DNA from: ZLKRG46 sp032117915
Lineage (GTDB): Bacteria; Bacteroidota; Ignavibacteria; Kapaibacteriales; Kapaibacteriaceae
Assembly: GCA_032117915.1 (NCBI GenBank)
Contig: JAULYI010000101.1
Location: forward strand, 1 to 11,270
Length of the DNA stretch: 11,270 nt
Direction of reading: 5' to 3'
The notes beneath the pieces were generated by a model that ran no database searches, was not told where the DNA came from, and saw nothing but the letters and a program-made list of their open reading frames with translations. This document shows positions 1-7,906 of the stretch, piece by piece. The translations under genes were made by a program, and so were the position numbers. The stretch's first letter is position 1. Each line of letters starts with the position of its first letter.

Positions 1-95
1 GTCTCTCGTTGTGCCGATACCGGAAGGCTCCCCCAAACCGTTGCCAGCACCATGACACCACTGAGCAGGAACTGCCTGATGGAGTGGCTGTTCAT
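1..95 (-). CDS. N-terminus of an exported protein, cut by the window edge
   Basis: Reading leftward from the ATG at 95-93, the frame stays open for 31 codons to the window edge. The translation starts MNSHSIRQ, runs through a hydrophobic core (residues 9-24, FLLSGVMVLATVWGSL), and ends with PVSAQRE, a typical signal-peptidase I site cleaving after Ala28. It therefore encodes a secreted, periplasmic or outer-membrane protein, but too little is present to name a family. A second in-frame ATG at 53-51 would remove most of the n-region, so 95 is preferred. There is no clear Shine-Dalgarno sequence. A weak -7-like box (TATCTTGA on the minus strand, 111-118) lies 16 bases upstream. The gene is divergent from the response regulator and shares the 137-base gap 96-232 with it. 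Confidence 0.6.
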   Translation of the reverse strand, partial: MNSHSIRQFLLSGVMVLATVWGSLPVSAQRE

Positions 96-197
96 GAGGA
101 TGTAGCTCGGTCAAGATACGAATCCACTGGGCCGTTCGTGCGGTAATTGCAGCGGAACATTACGGGGATTTTACAGCCCGTTCCGTAGCATGGGGCG

Positions 198-205
198 TAG
201 TTTTG
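198..205 (+). promoter_or_regulatory. Bacteroidota-type -7 promoter box for the two-component pair
   Basis: TAGTTTTG matches the TAnnTTTG consensus of the Bacteroidota primary sigma factor at every defined position. It lies 27 bases before the ATG at 233, giving an expected leader of about 20 bases. The -33 element is not convincing: the best T-run (TTTT, 169-172) is 25 bases upstream, slightly farther than the usual 17-23. The box overlaps the alternative TTG start at 203, which argues against that start. The rest of the divergent gap 96-232 shows no other clear site. Confidence 0.55.
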
Positions 206-232
206 TTGTCATCACTTACGGATTCGCCGTTT

Positions 233-937
233 ATGAGCGAGCAGACGATCTTGATCGTGGACGATGAGCAGGACATTCTGGACCTGATCTCGTACAATCT
301 GAGCAAGGAAGGGTACAAGGTTCACACGGCTGCCAACGGCATTCAAGCCGTCGATGTTGCCACGGCAGTGCGCCCGGACTTGGTCATCCTTGACGTCATG
401 ATGCCCGGAATGGATGGCTTCGAGGTGTGTCGCACGCTACGCAAGCACCCGGAGACGGCCGTAGCTGCCATCATGTTCCTAACGGCGAAGGCCGGCGAGA
501 TCGACCAGGTGCTCGGCCTTGAGCTTGGCGCGGACGACTACATCCAAAAGCCGATCAGTCCTCGTGTGCTCATCGCCAGGGTCAAGACCATTCTGCGCCG
601 CGGCGCAGAGCGTGTGCGCACAGAGACGGTTGCGGCTCCCGAGATCCTGCGCATTGGCGCGATCGAGATAAATCGCCAGAACTACACCGTCCGGGTCGAC
701 GGTAAGGAGCGGTTCTTTCCGAAGAAAGAGTTTGAGTTGCTCGCGTTCCTGGCGACGAATGAGGGGAAGGTCTTCAATCGTGACGTTCTACTGCGACGCA
801 TCTGGGGCGAAAGCGTCTATGTGGTCGACCGCACGGTTGACGTTCACATATCGAAGATCCGGGAAAAACTCGGTAATTACGCACCGTTCATCGAAACGGT
901 AAAGGGCGTAGGCTATCGATTCCGACAACACCAGTAA
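233..937 (+). CDS. OmpR/PhoB-family response regulator
   Basis: A 234-residue DNA-binding response regulator, phosphorylated by a partner histidine kinase and expected to act as a dimeric transcription factor. The receiver domain (about 5-123) has the acidic pair Asp10-Asp11, the phosphoacceptor Asp54 (LVILDVMMPGMDG), Thr84 and Lys106 (IQKP), all required residues. A winged-helix output domain fills about 138-232, with the recognition-helix region VDRTVDVHISKIREKLG and the closing wing VKGVGYRF. Length is typical of PhoB/PhoP-class proteins. The ATG at 233 is chosen over an in-frame TTG at 203 because the latter overlaps the probable promoter and adds ten residues before the receiver's first strand. 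The kinase follows after 46 bases. The kinase type suggests PhoB-like, but no phosphate genes are nearby, so no symbol is assigned. Confidence 0.93.
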   Translation: MSEQTILIVDDEQDILDLISYNLSKEGYKVHTAANGIQAVDVATAVRPDLVILDVMMPGMDGFEVCRTLRKHPETAVAAIMFLTAKAGEIDQVLGLELGADDYIQKPISPRVLIARVKTILRRGAERVRTETVAAPEILRIGAIEINRQNYTVRVDGKERFFPKKEFELLAFLATNEGKVFNRDVLLRRIWGESVYVVDRTVDVHISKIREKLGNYAPFIETVKGVGYRFRQHQ

Positions 938-983
938 GGCTACCGGCACGGCACCCGAGCAACGATCAGTACTGACGCGTCTG

Positions 984-2006
984 ATGCTGCTTGCCATTGG
1001 CATTCCCGTTGCCATATCGGCGATCGTTGTCGTTGTGTATGCATTCCGTTCGACCGGTAACGATGCCGGTGTGTTCCCCGTGCTGCTCCTCATGCTCGCC
1101 GCGGTCGTCTCCGGTGCGATCATACAGCAGTCAGTGTTGCGACGTCGAGTGATTGCACCTCTTGCCTCCATTGAAGAGGTCACGGACCATCTGGCAAAAG
1201 GGGCTGTGTCCTCGCGCATCACCGTTGATACCCAGGCTTCGGCCGAAGTCCGAGCTGTAGCATCGGCGATTAACCGTCTTGCCGATCGGTCAGCCGCCGA
1301 TGTGGCAGACATGCAGCGGCTTGAGCGCGTGCGCAGCGAGTTCATTGCCAACGTTTCCCATGAGCTACGAACACCGATCTTTAGCGTGCAGGGCTACCTC
1401 GAGACACTCCTGGATGGCGCCGCCGACGATCCGGAGGTAAGCAAGCAGTTCCTCGAAAAGGCGTATCTGAATGCACTGCGCCTGAACACCCTGCTGAGCG
1501 ACCTGATCGACCTGTCCCGCATCGAGTCGGGCGAAATGCGGATGAGCTTCCGCTATTTCAACATTGTGGATCTGCTGCAGGACCTGCTGCACACCGTGGA
1601 GATCCGCGCCACGCAGCGTGGGGTAACACTGCATCTCGAGGATGAGACGCAGGCGGTGATGGTCTATGGTGACCGTGAACGGTTATCGCAGGTACTGACA
1701 AACCTGATCGACAATGCGATCAAATACAACGTTCAGGGAGGCGCGGTGACGGTGCGTGCTAGACGCCTGAACGGCGACGCAGAGATCGTCGTGACCGACA
1801 CGGGCATCGGCATCCCACAGGAGCATCTCCAGCGCATCTTTGAACGGTTCTATCGCGTCGATAAGGATCGATCCCGCCTGGTCGGGGGTACCGGTCTTGG
1901 CCTGGCCATCGTAAAGCACATCCTCGAGGCGCACCATACCTCGGCTACGCTTGCCAGCGAGCCCGGCAAGGGCACGACCATCCGGTTTACGCTGAAAGCA
2001 GGCTAA
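984..2006 (+). CDS. PhoR-like membrane sensor histidine kinase
   Basis: A 340-residue kinase, the probable partner of the regulator just upstream. Two membrane segments (about 3-21 and 31-48) are separated by only about nine residues, so there is almost no periplasmic sensor domain and sensing is probably within the membrane or through partners. A HAMP-like linker (about 52-110) follows. The HisKA domain carries phospho-acceptor His126 in FIANVSHELRTP. The HATPase domain has an N box (NLIDNAIKY, Asn244), G1 (DTGIGIP, 272-278), an F-box-like ERFYRVDK and G2 (GGTGLGLAIV, 301-310). All catalytic motifs are intact. The ATG at 984 lacks a Shine-Dalgarno sequence. The frame is open back to 912 but contains no ATG, GTG or TTG there, so either 984 is correct or a non-standard start is used. 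It converges on the next gene with a 13-base gap. Confidence 0.93.
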   Translation: MLLAIGIPVAISAIVVVVYAFRSTGNDAGVFPVLLLMLAAVVSGAIIQQSVLRRRVIAPLASIEEVTDHLAKGAVSSRITVDTQASAEVRAVASAINRLADRSAADVADMQRLERVRSEFIANVSHELRTPIFSVQGYLETLLDGAADDPEVSKQFLEKAYLNALRLNTLLSDLIDLSRIESGEMRMSFRYFNIVDLLQDLLHTVEIRATQRGVTLHLEDETQAVMVYGDRERLSQVLTNLIDNAIKYNVQGGAVTVRARRLNGDAEIVVTDTGIGIPQEHLQRIFERFYRVDKDRSRLVGGTGLGLAIVKHILEAHHTSATLASEPGKGTTIRFTLKAG

Positions 2007-2019
2007 CCAGCGTTCAGGG

Positions 2020-4863
2020 TCAGCGGAAGATGACGATCGGCACAGCGAGCACCTTGGCCCCTTGCGTCGCACGCATGGTATAGGTGCCTGGTGCAAGTGC
2101 GCGTACATCGACGATCAGGGTTTGTCCTTCGAACCGCCATGGCACGTCCATACGACGTCCGTCGATGCCCGTCACGCCAACGTCCAACAGTGGTTGCGAC
2201 GATGAAAGTCCAACAACGACCGATGTCGCGGCCGGCATCGGATGGACGCCAATAACGTCCATCTCGCTCTCGTTGACGCTTGTACGCTCTTCGATGCGTA
2301 TGTCATCAACATAGACACCGTCAGAATTGCGCGTAGCGTTCGTGCGTATGCGCAGGCGAAGGAACAGCGTATCCTCGCGTTCTGTGCGGATGTTGAGTTG
2401 CTCATACCGCCAGGCATCGGCACTCTTCGTGGTATCGGCCCAGCGGGCATACGTCCCTGCGTTATAGCGGGCATCGGTTGTCCACGGCCCACGCTCGTCG
2501 AATGCATGCTCAACGAACGCAGTGTCTCCGTTGTCCATGAAGGCCGCTACGCGCATGGATACGACGATGGAGCCACGGTCGCTATCTGCGCCTACGCGAC
2601 GTGGGAACAAGACGGTCGTGTCTTGCCGGAGCTGTGTGTAGTTGCCTGTCGGACTATCGGTGTACGAACCGGGCTCGCTGAAGGCGAACGATGTTGTGCG
2701 GCCCCATGTTCCGCGGCGTACATGGAAGGCAGGCACGGAGTCAAACGTCTCCTGCGTCCACATGAGTGTTCCCGTATAGCAGATCAGCGTGTCTGAAGAC
2801 GGAGACACGTTACCGTCGCCATCGATCGCCTGCACGCTGACGTGATACCAGCCGCTGGCATTTGGTGAGAGTGTGTACGCTTGCTCCGTCCCGGCCTGCG
2901 TTGCAGGCTGCGTATCTGTCCATGCGTTTGCCGTGAAGCGCAATCCTGCAAGGTTTGCCAACGATGTGGTGTTGTCTAGCCGCTTCGACGGCAGCTCGAC
3001 GTATGCGATGATCGAACCGGTTTCGTTTCCTTGAACGGAGAGGAGCGTTGGGATGCCGGGTTCTTTTGACCCACCGGCGAAGGCACTGGCCGTACGAGGT
3101 GTGCTCGTATCAGCTGCGTCAGCAATAGCAAGCGTGTACGTGTAGCGTTGATATTTCGTAAGACCGGTATCGAGGAACGTCGTGTCGGTGATGCTGAGTG
3201 TTGCAAGCGGTGCGCCGTCGCGGCGCAGCACGTAACGGGCACGCTGAAGGTCGAGCGGCTGGCCGAACGTGCGGTCACTGACGGCTGACCACGCGAGACT
3301 GATGGACGTGGGTGCGTCGGGTAGTGTATTCGCTGTGAACGTTGTTGCTGCCGAGGGCACATTCACCTTGACAACGGCCGTGTACACATCGTTGTCACTG
3401 GGCGTCACGTAGGTGTTTCGCATATCAACCCATGAGGGATACACGACACCACCATAGAAATCGCAACCGCTATAATCACCGGCGAACGCGCTACCCGCAA
3501 AGGGATTTCGTCGTAGGTCGCTGCCTTGGTCGGACGCGCGTCGGTCCGTCCACGTTGTGCCGCCGTCCGTGGAGTAGCTCACGTAACAGTTAACAAGCAT
3601 GTTCTCTGCGTCGTCTCGGCTGTCGAAGTACATCACGGCCAGCTCGCCGTTGGTAGGGTCAAGTGCGATCCACGGCCAGAACTGGTCGTTCGTGAGGTCG
3701 CTGTGAACCACAGATGCGCGTGACCATGTCGTGCCACCGTCGGTCGATCGCGAGAAGTAGATGTTTGGCACCGTGTCGGCCGACCATACAAGGTAGAGCG
3801 TTCCCCGGCGAGGACCGTTAGTACAGTCAACGACAAGCGTTGGATAGGCCTCGGCGCGGACGCTTTCTTTTACTCGAGAATTCACCTGTCCGGCGATCTC
3901 GCTCTTCTTGCCGAAGCTCTGATATCGATGCAGAATCCTAGGCTTTGAGAACGTCAGTCCTCCGTCATCCGAACGCGCATACCGGATAGCACGTTCTGTT
4001 CCGCTGTTCCACACAACGTGTACGGCGCCGTCGGGTCCGGTGCGGGCAAGCGGAAAGCTTTGTCCGAAGGTCGTGTCCTCGCTGGTACGCGAGAAGCGAT
4101 CGCTGACATAGGTCGGCAGGGACCAGCTTTGCCCCCTATCGGTACTGTGCGCGATCACGATCTGCGTGGATGAGTCGCGGTTGACGACGCGCTTCCACGG
4201 AATGTAGAGACGACCGCGATGTGGTGATGAGGTCGCTGTGTCGGCGTGGATGTAATACTTGTCTTCGAAGGACGAGTCGGCCGTCTGCATACCAGTATGC
4301 ACGATCACGGGAACGTGCGTGACGGGCCACGTGCGGCCTCCGTTATCGGTATACGAGACGAAGATGCCATTCTCGCCAAACTGTGCGTTGCCTGTGCGGT
4401 TGAACGATCCATAGCATAGATAGCCGCGACCCTGGTGGTCGAAGGCAACAGAGGGATCATTGCCCGACGACCATCCGGTGCGGGCCTGTCCCAGATCTTT
4501 ATTCAGCCACGTAGCCCCGCCATCCGTGGTGTAGTACACCCACCGCGATGAATTATTTCTATAGTCGACAGCAGCACCGATCAGGTTTCGCGGATCCTTG
4601 GGATTCACGGCGATCGACGACTCGTTTTGTGCGGGAAGGCCCTGCTCCGTTTGGTTGATCATGTTCGCATTCTCGAACTGTGCGGCATACGGCACAGGTT
4701 CGGTCACGAACGGGACCTTCAGCGTATACTCTTCACCCTTGTAGATGGAAAGGGGCGTTGGATGGGCGCGCTCCATATGTCGGACATTCGGGTGGTCCTG
4801 TGCCATCGCATGGATGCACAGCACTGATGCTGAACATAGCAGCAGAAGTGCACGAAAGCTCAT
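2020..4863 (-). CDS. Secreted Asp-box beta-propeller protein with T9SS sorting domain
   Basis: A 947-residue exported protein. A signal peptide (1-21, ending AMAQ) is followed by a sialidase-like/BNR propeller region (about 75-500) with six Asp boxes of the form S/T-x-D-x-G-x-T-W/F at about 112-119, 172-179, 240-247, 298-305, 373-380 and 430-438. A fibronectin type III-like domain (about 514-595), a second beta-rich region (about 603-695) and a jelly-roll/MAM-like region (about 703-860, ending DGVYVDDIRIEE) come next. The final about 80 residues form a T9SS type A sorting domain (HPMPA start, LAPGTYTMR near the end). I see no FRIP motif and cannot assign a sialidase arginine triad, so enzymatic activity is unproven; a binding or adhesive surface role fits equally. 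It lies 19 bases after the ATPase gene, with a GGAG-like ribosome site six bases before the ATG, and is probably cotranscribed with it. Confidence 0.85.
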   Translation of the reverse strand: MSFRALLLLCSASVLCIHAMAQDHPNVRHMERAHPTPLSIYKGEEYTLKVPFVTEPVPYAAQFENANMINQTEQGLPAQNESSIAVNPKDPRNLIGAAVDYRNNSSRWVYYTTDGGATWLNKDLGQARTGWSSGNDPSVAFDHQGRGYLCYGSFNRTGNAQFGENGIFVSYTDNGGRTWPVTHVPVIVHTGMQTADSSFEDKYYIHADTATSSPHRGRLYIPWKRVVNRDSSTQIVIAHSTDRGQSWSLPTYVSDRFSRTSEDTTFGQSFPLARTGPDGAVHVVWNSGTERAIRYARSDDGGLTFSKPRILHRYQSFGKKSEIAGQVNSRVKESVRAEAYPTLVVDCTNGPRRGTLYLVWSADTVPNIYFSRSTDGGTTWSRASVVHSDLTNDQFWPWIALDPTNGELAVMYFDSRDDAENMLVNCYVSYSTDGGTTWTDRRASDQGSDLRRNPFAGSAFAGDYSGCDFYGGVVYPSWVDMRNTYVTPSDNDVYTAVVKVNVPSAATTFTANTLPDAPTSISLAWSAVSDRTFGQPLDLQRARYVLRRDGAPLATLSITDTTFLDTGLTKYQRYTYTLAIADAADTSTPRTASAFAGGSKEPGIPTLLSVQGNETGSIIAYVELPSKRLDNTTSLANLAGLRFTANAWTDTQPATQAGTEQAYTLSPNASGWYHVSVQAIDGDGNVSPSSDTLICYTGTLMWTQETFDSVPAFHVRRGTWGRTTSFAFSEPGSYTDSPTGNYTQLRQDTTVLFPRRVGADSDRGSIVVSMRVAAFMDNGDTAFVEHAFDERGPWTTDARYNAGTYARWADTTKSADAWRYEQLNIRTEREDTLFLRLRIRTNATRNSDGVYVDDIRIEERTSVNESEMDVIGVHPMPAATSVVVGLSSSQPLLDVGVTGIDGRRMDVPWRFEGQTLIVDVRALAPGTYTMRATQGAKVLAVPIVIFR

Positions 4864-4882
4864 ACGTACTCCGGTCTACGTC

Positions 4883-6856
4883 TTACATGGCTAGATCAGT
4901 GCGCATACCGCTCCAGCCTCGTGCATGCATAAGGCGACGGAGCGAGCGCTCGTAGCGGGCAACGGAAGAGTCACCCATGGCTCGCAAAGTAAGCAGGATA
5001 TTTCCGAGCGTCACGATGCGAATGCTGGCGGGTAGGGTCTGCGCAATGCGCGATGCCTCGTACAGAATGGTACGTGCGAGAATGGCATCCTGCTGACGAA
5101 GAGCGACCGTAGCGCGGACATTCAGCATCATGCAGCGGTCATGATCCGACAGGTCAGGCATGCGTTCAACCTCGTCCAGGAATCCTTCGGCATCGGTCCA
5201 GCGCGATTCCTCGACATAGGTTCGCGCGGCAAGGATCAGCAGGGTAGCACGCTCCGCAGCCATGAGGCGTTCCGCTTGTCCAAGTGCCGTCGTTACCAGC
5301 GTCCGCGCTGTTGCCGCGTCGCCGCGTACGATGGCATCGGCGATCGAACGGATCACAGACCGTATCGGCGTGCCCGCGGACATTGTTGCGGCACCATCGA
5401 CAACTACGTCATCCGACGTCGATGTTACGGCAGCAGCGTGTGATGCCGATGTGTAGTCGGCCAAGAGGGTCGTGCGGATGTAATGTGATACATCGGAGGC
5501 ACCCATGGCATCGGCGCTCTCGGCACTCACACGGAGCATACGCTCCACGGTGTCCACATCGTCGGCTTCCATGCTGTGTGCAGCAATAACGCCTGCTAAC
5601 TGTTGCCGTATCTCGTCGAGCTCTGTTGCAGCGTACTCGTGAGAAAGGATCTCGCTGATGCGCTGGTGCAGGTGCTTCCGCTCCTCGTACTCGGCATAGT
5701 GCAGAAAGTGCGTGTAGGCAACGGACTGCGTAAAGGTGTAAATCGTGGTCTTGACGCCATAGCGTGTTCGCATGCCAAGACTCCTGATCATCCCGGTGCG
5801 CTGGGTGATGCCGCGTAGCGTGCGGATGGCCGTCAGTACATCGGTATTCATCAGCGCGGCAACGACAAAGGCCGTGAACTCGCGCCCCTCGGCGGCTGCC
5901 AGGGTGAGCACGGTAGCGTCGGCATCTGCAACGGCATGCAAGGCAACGTCTGTGGCTGGATGTGCGCTACCGCTCAGACCGGGAACGTCAAGAGCATTCG
6001 GGGCAAGAGATCCGTCGGTCGTGATCTGCGCCGTCTGCTGCAGGTAGCTGATGTACTCACGGATCACGCCGGGGCAACCCGCCGTGCGGTCGTGCAGGAG
6101 CGACCATTCGCGGTCGGTAAAAGCCGTCTGCGGAACCAGTGCCTTCACCATTTCGTGCATGCCGTCGGCCGACAGTGCCGACAGCGTAAGCGTCCGCTCG
6201 TGGAAGGGTCCTTCCTGGAGTAGGCCCGTCAGTGACACGTTCACACGCCTACACGAAGCTGGGTCGATGGCCCAAACGATCAGCAATGGCAGATCGCCGA
6301 TCCGAGGCAGGATGTGCCTCAGAACCTGAACGCTTTGACTATCACTCCAATGAGCGTCATCGATCAGCAAGGCCACGGGTCGTTGCTCGGCGATGCGCAT
6401 AAGCGTATCAACGCATTCGTCTACGGCGGCACGCTTCTTTTGCTGCGTGGCCGACGTGTCGCGTTTGTATTCACTTACGTCCTGCGAGATGGCCTTCACG
6501 GCATAGAAGATGTCGCCAGCGATCGGGATCGATGCCAGCAACGACATGCCGATGTTCATGGCCAGACGCTTCTTGGCAGCCTGCTCGCTCTGCACGTAGA
6601 GTTGCTCTATGGCATTGCCGAAGGGCTGGAGCGGCTGGATGGTTGACACATTGAAGTTGCCGATCGGCGGTCTGCAGTCGATCCGTACGGAGGCGTCGCC
6701 GATCTCGTCGGCAAGCCAGCGCAGCGTCTCACTCTTGCCCATGCCGGCTTCGCCGCGGATCAGGATGACGTTGCCGTGGCCGTTGCGCCACTGTGCAACG
6801 TCATGCGCCAGGCGCGTACAGGTGTCTGTGCGTCCAGGCAGATGCGTGCGGCTCAT
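4883..6856 (-). CDS. STAND/AAA-type ATPase with helical-repeat C-terminus
   Basis: A 657-residue cytoplasmic NTPase of the AAA_16/STAND type found in MalT-, AfsR- and COG3899-like proteins. Walker A is GEAGMGKS (35-42, Lys41) and Walker B with the class signature is VALLIDDAHW (161-170, Asp166-Asp167). A winged-helix-like region follows (about 308-408, with AAAEGREF and a late H-x-R-I-like segment). The C-terminus (about 500-645) is made of Ala/Leu-rich helical pairs resembling TPRs. There is no recognisable DNA-binding, cyclase, kinase, TIR or nuclease domain at either end, so any effector must be a separate protein. A hydrophobic stretch (about 99-123) lies between the Walker motifs. The ATG overlaps the TGA of the upstream membrane-protein gene (ATGA), and GAGG (6864-6867) sits seven bases upstream, so translation is probably coupled. 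Function is not known. Confidence 0.8.
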   Translation of the reverse strand: MSRTHLPGRTDTCTRLAHDVAQWRNGHGNVILIRGEAGMGKSETLRWLADEIGDASVRIDCRPPIGNFNVSTIQPLQPFGNAIEQLYVQSEQAAKKRLAMNIGMSLLASIPIAGDIFYAVKAISQDVSEYKRDTSATQQKKRAAVDECVDTLMRIAEQRPVALLIDDAHWSDSQSVQVLRHILPRIGDLPLLIVWAIDPASCRRVNVSLTGLLQEGPFHERTLTLSALSADGMHEMVKALVPQTAFTDREWSLLHDRTAGCPGVIREYISYLQQTAQITTDGSLAPNALDVPGLSGSAHPATDVALHAVADADATVLTLAAAEGREFTAFVVAALMNTDVLTAIRTLRGITQRTGMIRSLGMRTRYGVKTTIYTFTQSVAYTHFLHYAEYEERKHLHQRISEILSHEYAATELDEIRQQLAGVIAAHSMEADDVDTVERMLRVSAESADAMGASDVSHYIRTTLLADYTSASHAAAVTSTSDDVVVDGAATMSAGTPIRSVIRSIADAIVRGDAATARTLVTTALGQAERLMAAERATLLILAARTYVEESRWTDAEGFLDEVERMPDLSDHDRCMMLNVRATVALRQQDAILARTILYEASRIAQTLPASIRIVTLGNILLTLRAMGDSSVARYERSLRRLMHARGWSGMRTDLAM

Positions 6857-7857
6857 CGTCCATCCTCGTTAGTCACTGTCCGAGGTGTTGCCAGGAAAGC
6901 ACGCAGCAATTGCTCCGTATCGGCATCGCGTTCGTCTCCGCCGACGCTCTCCGCCGACACCATGCGTGCAGCCTCGCCCCCTTCTTCGACGCGCCCGTAC
7001 ATCAGGACAACGGCGTAGGTGATAAGGAGTATGAACTCGAGGCCGAGAGCGCCGAGCACGATGGAAGGGTCGGAGCCGGGGATAAACTTCAGGCCTCGCA
7101 GACCGATAACAATGATCAGGATGGCGGCGCCGATATAGACGAAGCCAAGCACAGCATTGGAATACCGGTCGGTGAAGTATTCGCGCATGTAGAACTTAAT
7201 GCCGTCATGTACGCTGATGATCTGACGGAAGGCGTCGGTATTGCGCCAGCGCAGAGCATTACGCAGTAGTTCGAGTTCCGTGTACGGAATGCCATAGATG
7301 GCGGCCAGGTCATGCAGTCGGCGAATATCTGCTGTGACGATGTCCTGGGTTAGACGCTTTATCTCATCGGGCGTATGCTCGCCATACTGCGCCCGTGCAA
7401 GCATGTCGAGTGCATTCAGGATCTCGCGTTCGATCTTTTGTCTGACGAAACCCACTCCCGCCGGAAGGAAGGTGGTAAGGAGCGAGGCAAGAACGAAGCC
7501 ACCGACCACAACGAGCGGACCAACGGCGATGATGGGTTGAAAGACGTATTCGGCCTTGGGCAGCTTAACAACGGCCGACGAGCGTTTCCGTTCGGGTTCC
7601 GTCAACGCCCAGAACGTCAGGGCATTCGTCGTAAGCGTGTCATCGGCACGCGTTTCGCTAATGCGGTACACGACCTGCTCACCCTGGTGCAGAACCTTGC
7701 TTTGCAGGAAGGTCTCGAAGAATGACTGCATCAGTGGTGACGCAACGTACAGCATCAGCACGACGATGCCGGCAACGAACGTGGACCAGAACAGCAGGAC
7801 CTGCGTAGGGTTGTGCTGGTGCAGCTCGATGGCCTTGGATCGAGTGGAAGGAGTCAT
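6853..7857 (-). CDS. Four-TM membrane protein of unknown function
   Basis: A 334-residue integral membrane protein that I do not recognise. Hydrophobic segments lie at about 18-40, 106-130, 235-252 and 265-287. The region 41-105 between TM1 and TM2 would be one soluble loop and 131-234 (charged, helical, with EREILNALDMLARAQYGEH) another; if the N-terminus is inside, the first is periplasmic and the second cytoplasmic. The C-terminal tail (288-334) is acidic and cytoplasmic by the same logic. Start choice matters: the frame is open upstream to an ATG at 8046, but those 63 extra codons are translations of palindromic intergenic sequence, so the ATG at 7857 is used. There is no Shine-Dalgarno sequence; a -7 promoter box lies three bases before the ATG. 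The stop overlaps the ATPase start (ATGA), implying that the two products are made together. Confidence 0.75.
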   Translation of the reverse strand: MTPSTRSKAIELHQHNPTQVLLFWSTFVAGIVVLMLYVASPLMQSFFETFLQSKVLHQGEQVVYRISETRADDTLTTNALTFWALTEPERKRSSAVVKLPKAEYVFQPIIAVGPLVVVGGFVLASLLTTFLPAGVGFVRQKIEREILNALDMLARAQYGEHTPDEIKRLTQDIVTADIRRLHDLAAIYGIPYTELELLRNALRWRNTDAFRQIISVHDGIKFYMREYFTDRYSNAVLGFVYIGAAILIIVIGLRGLKFIPGSDPSIVLGALGLEFILLITYAVVLMYGRVEEGGEAARMVSAESVGGDERDADTEQLLRAFLATPRTVTNEDGR

Positions 7858-7860
7858 AGA

Positions 7861-7868
7861 CAAAGATA
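7861..7868 (-). promoter_or_regulatory. Bacteroidota-type -7 box next to the membrane-protein start
   Basis: On the minus strand TATCTTTG matches TAnnTTTG at every defined position. Only three bases (TCT) separate it from the ATG at 7857, so transcription would begin at or within a base or two of the start codon. A TTTTG run lies 25 bases upstream (about 7894-7898), longer than the usual spacing, as at the two-component promoter. This is the likely promoter of the three-gene leftward cluster. Chance occurrence cannot be excluded for so short a motif. Confidence 0.45.
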
Positions 7869-7906
7869 GTATCAGGGCGAAAAGGCGAAAGGGCAAAACG
7901 GGATAA

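Noticed and set aside
203..232. TTG start giving the response regulator ten extra residues
   Set aside because: The TTG overlaps the probable -7 promoter box, and the receiver fold begins right after the ATG at 233.
1993..2016. Short inverted repeat (CTGAA/TTCAG) at the convergent kinase/propeller junction as a bidirectional terminator
   Set aside because: Only five pairs with a loop of about 14-16 bases and no T-tracts. The junction has just 13 non-coding bases.
788..2108. Minus-strand frames opposite the response regulator and kinase genes
   Set aside because: Low-complexity shadow translations opposite genes with every expected catalytic motif.
2242..2796. Plus-strand frames inside the propeller gene
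   Set aside because: They lie wholly opposite a gene with a signal peptide, six Asp boxes and a sorting domain, and show no domain of their own.
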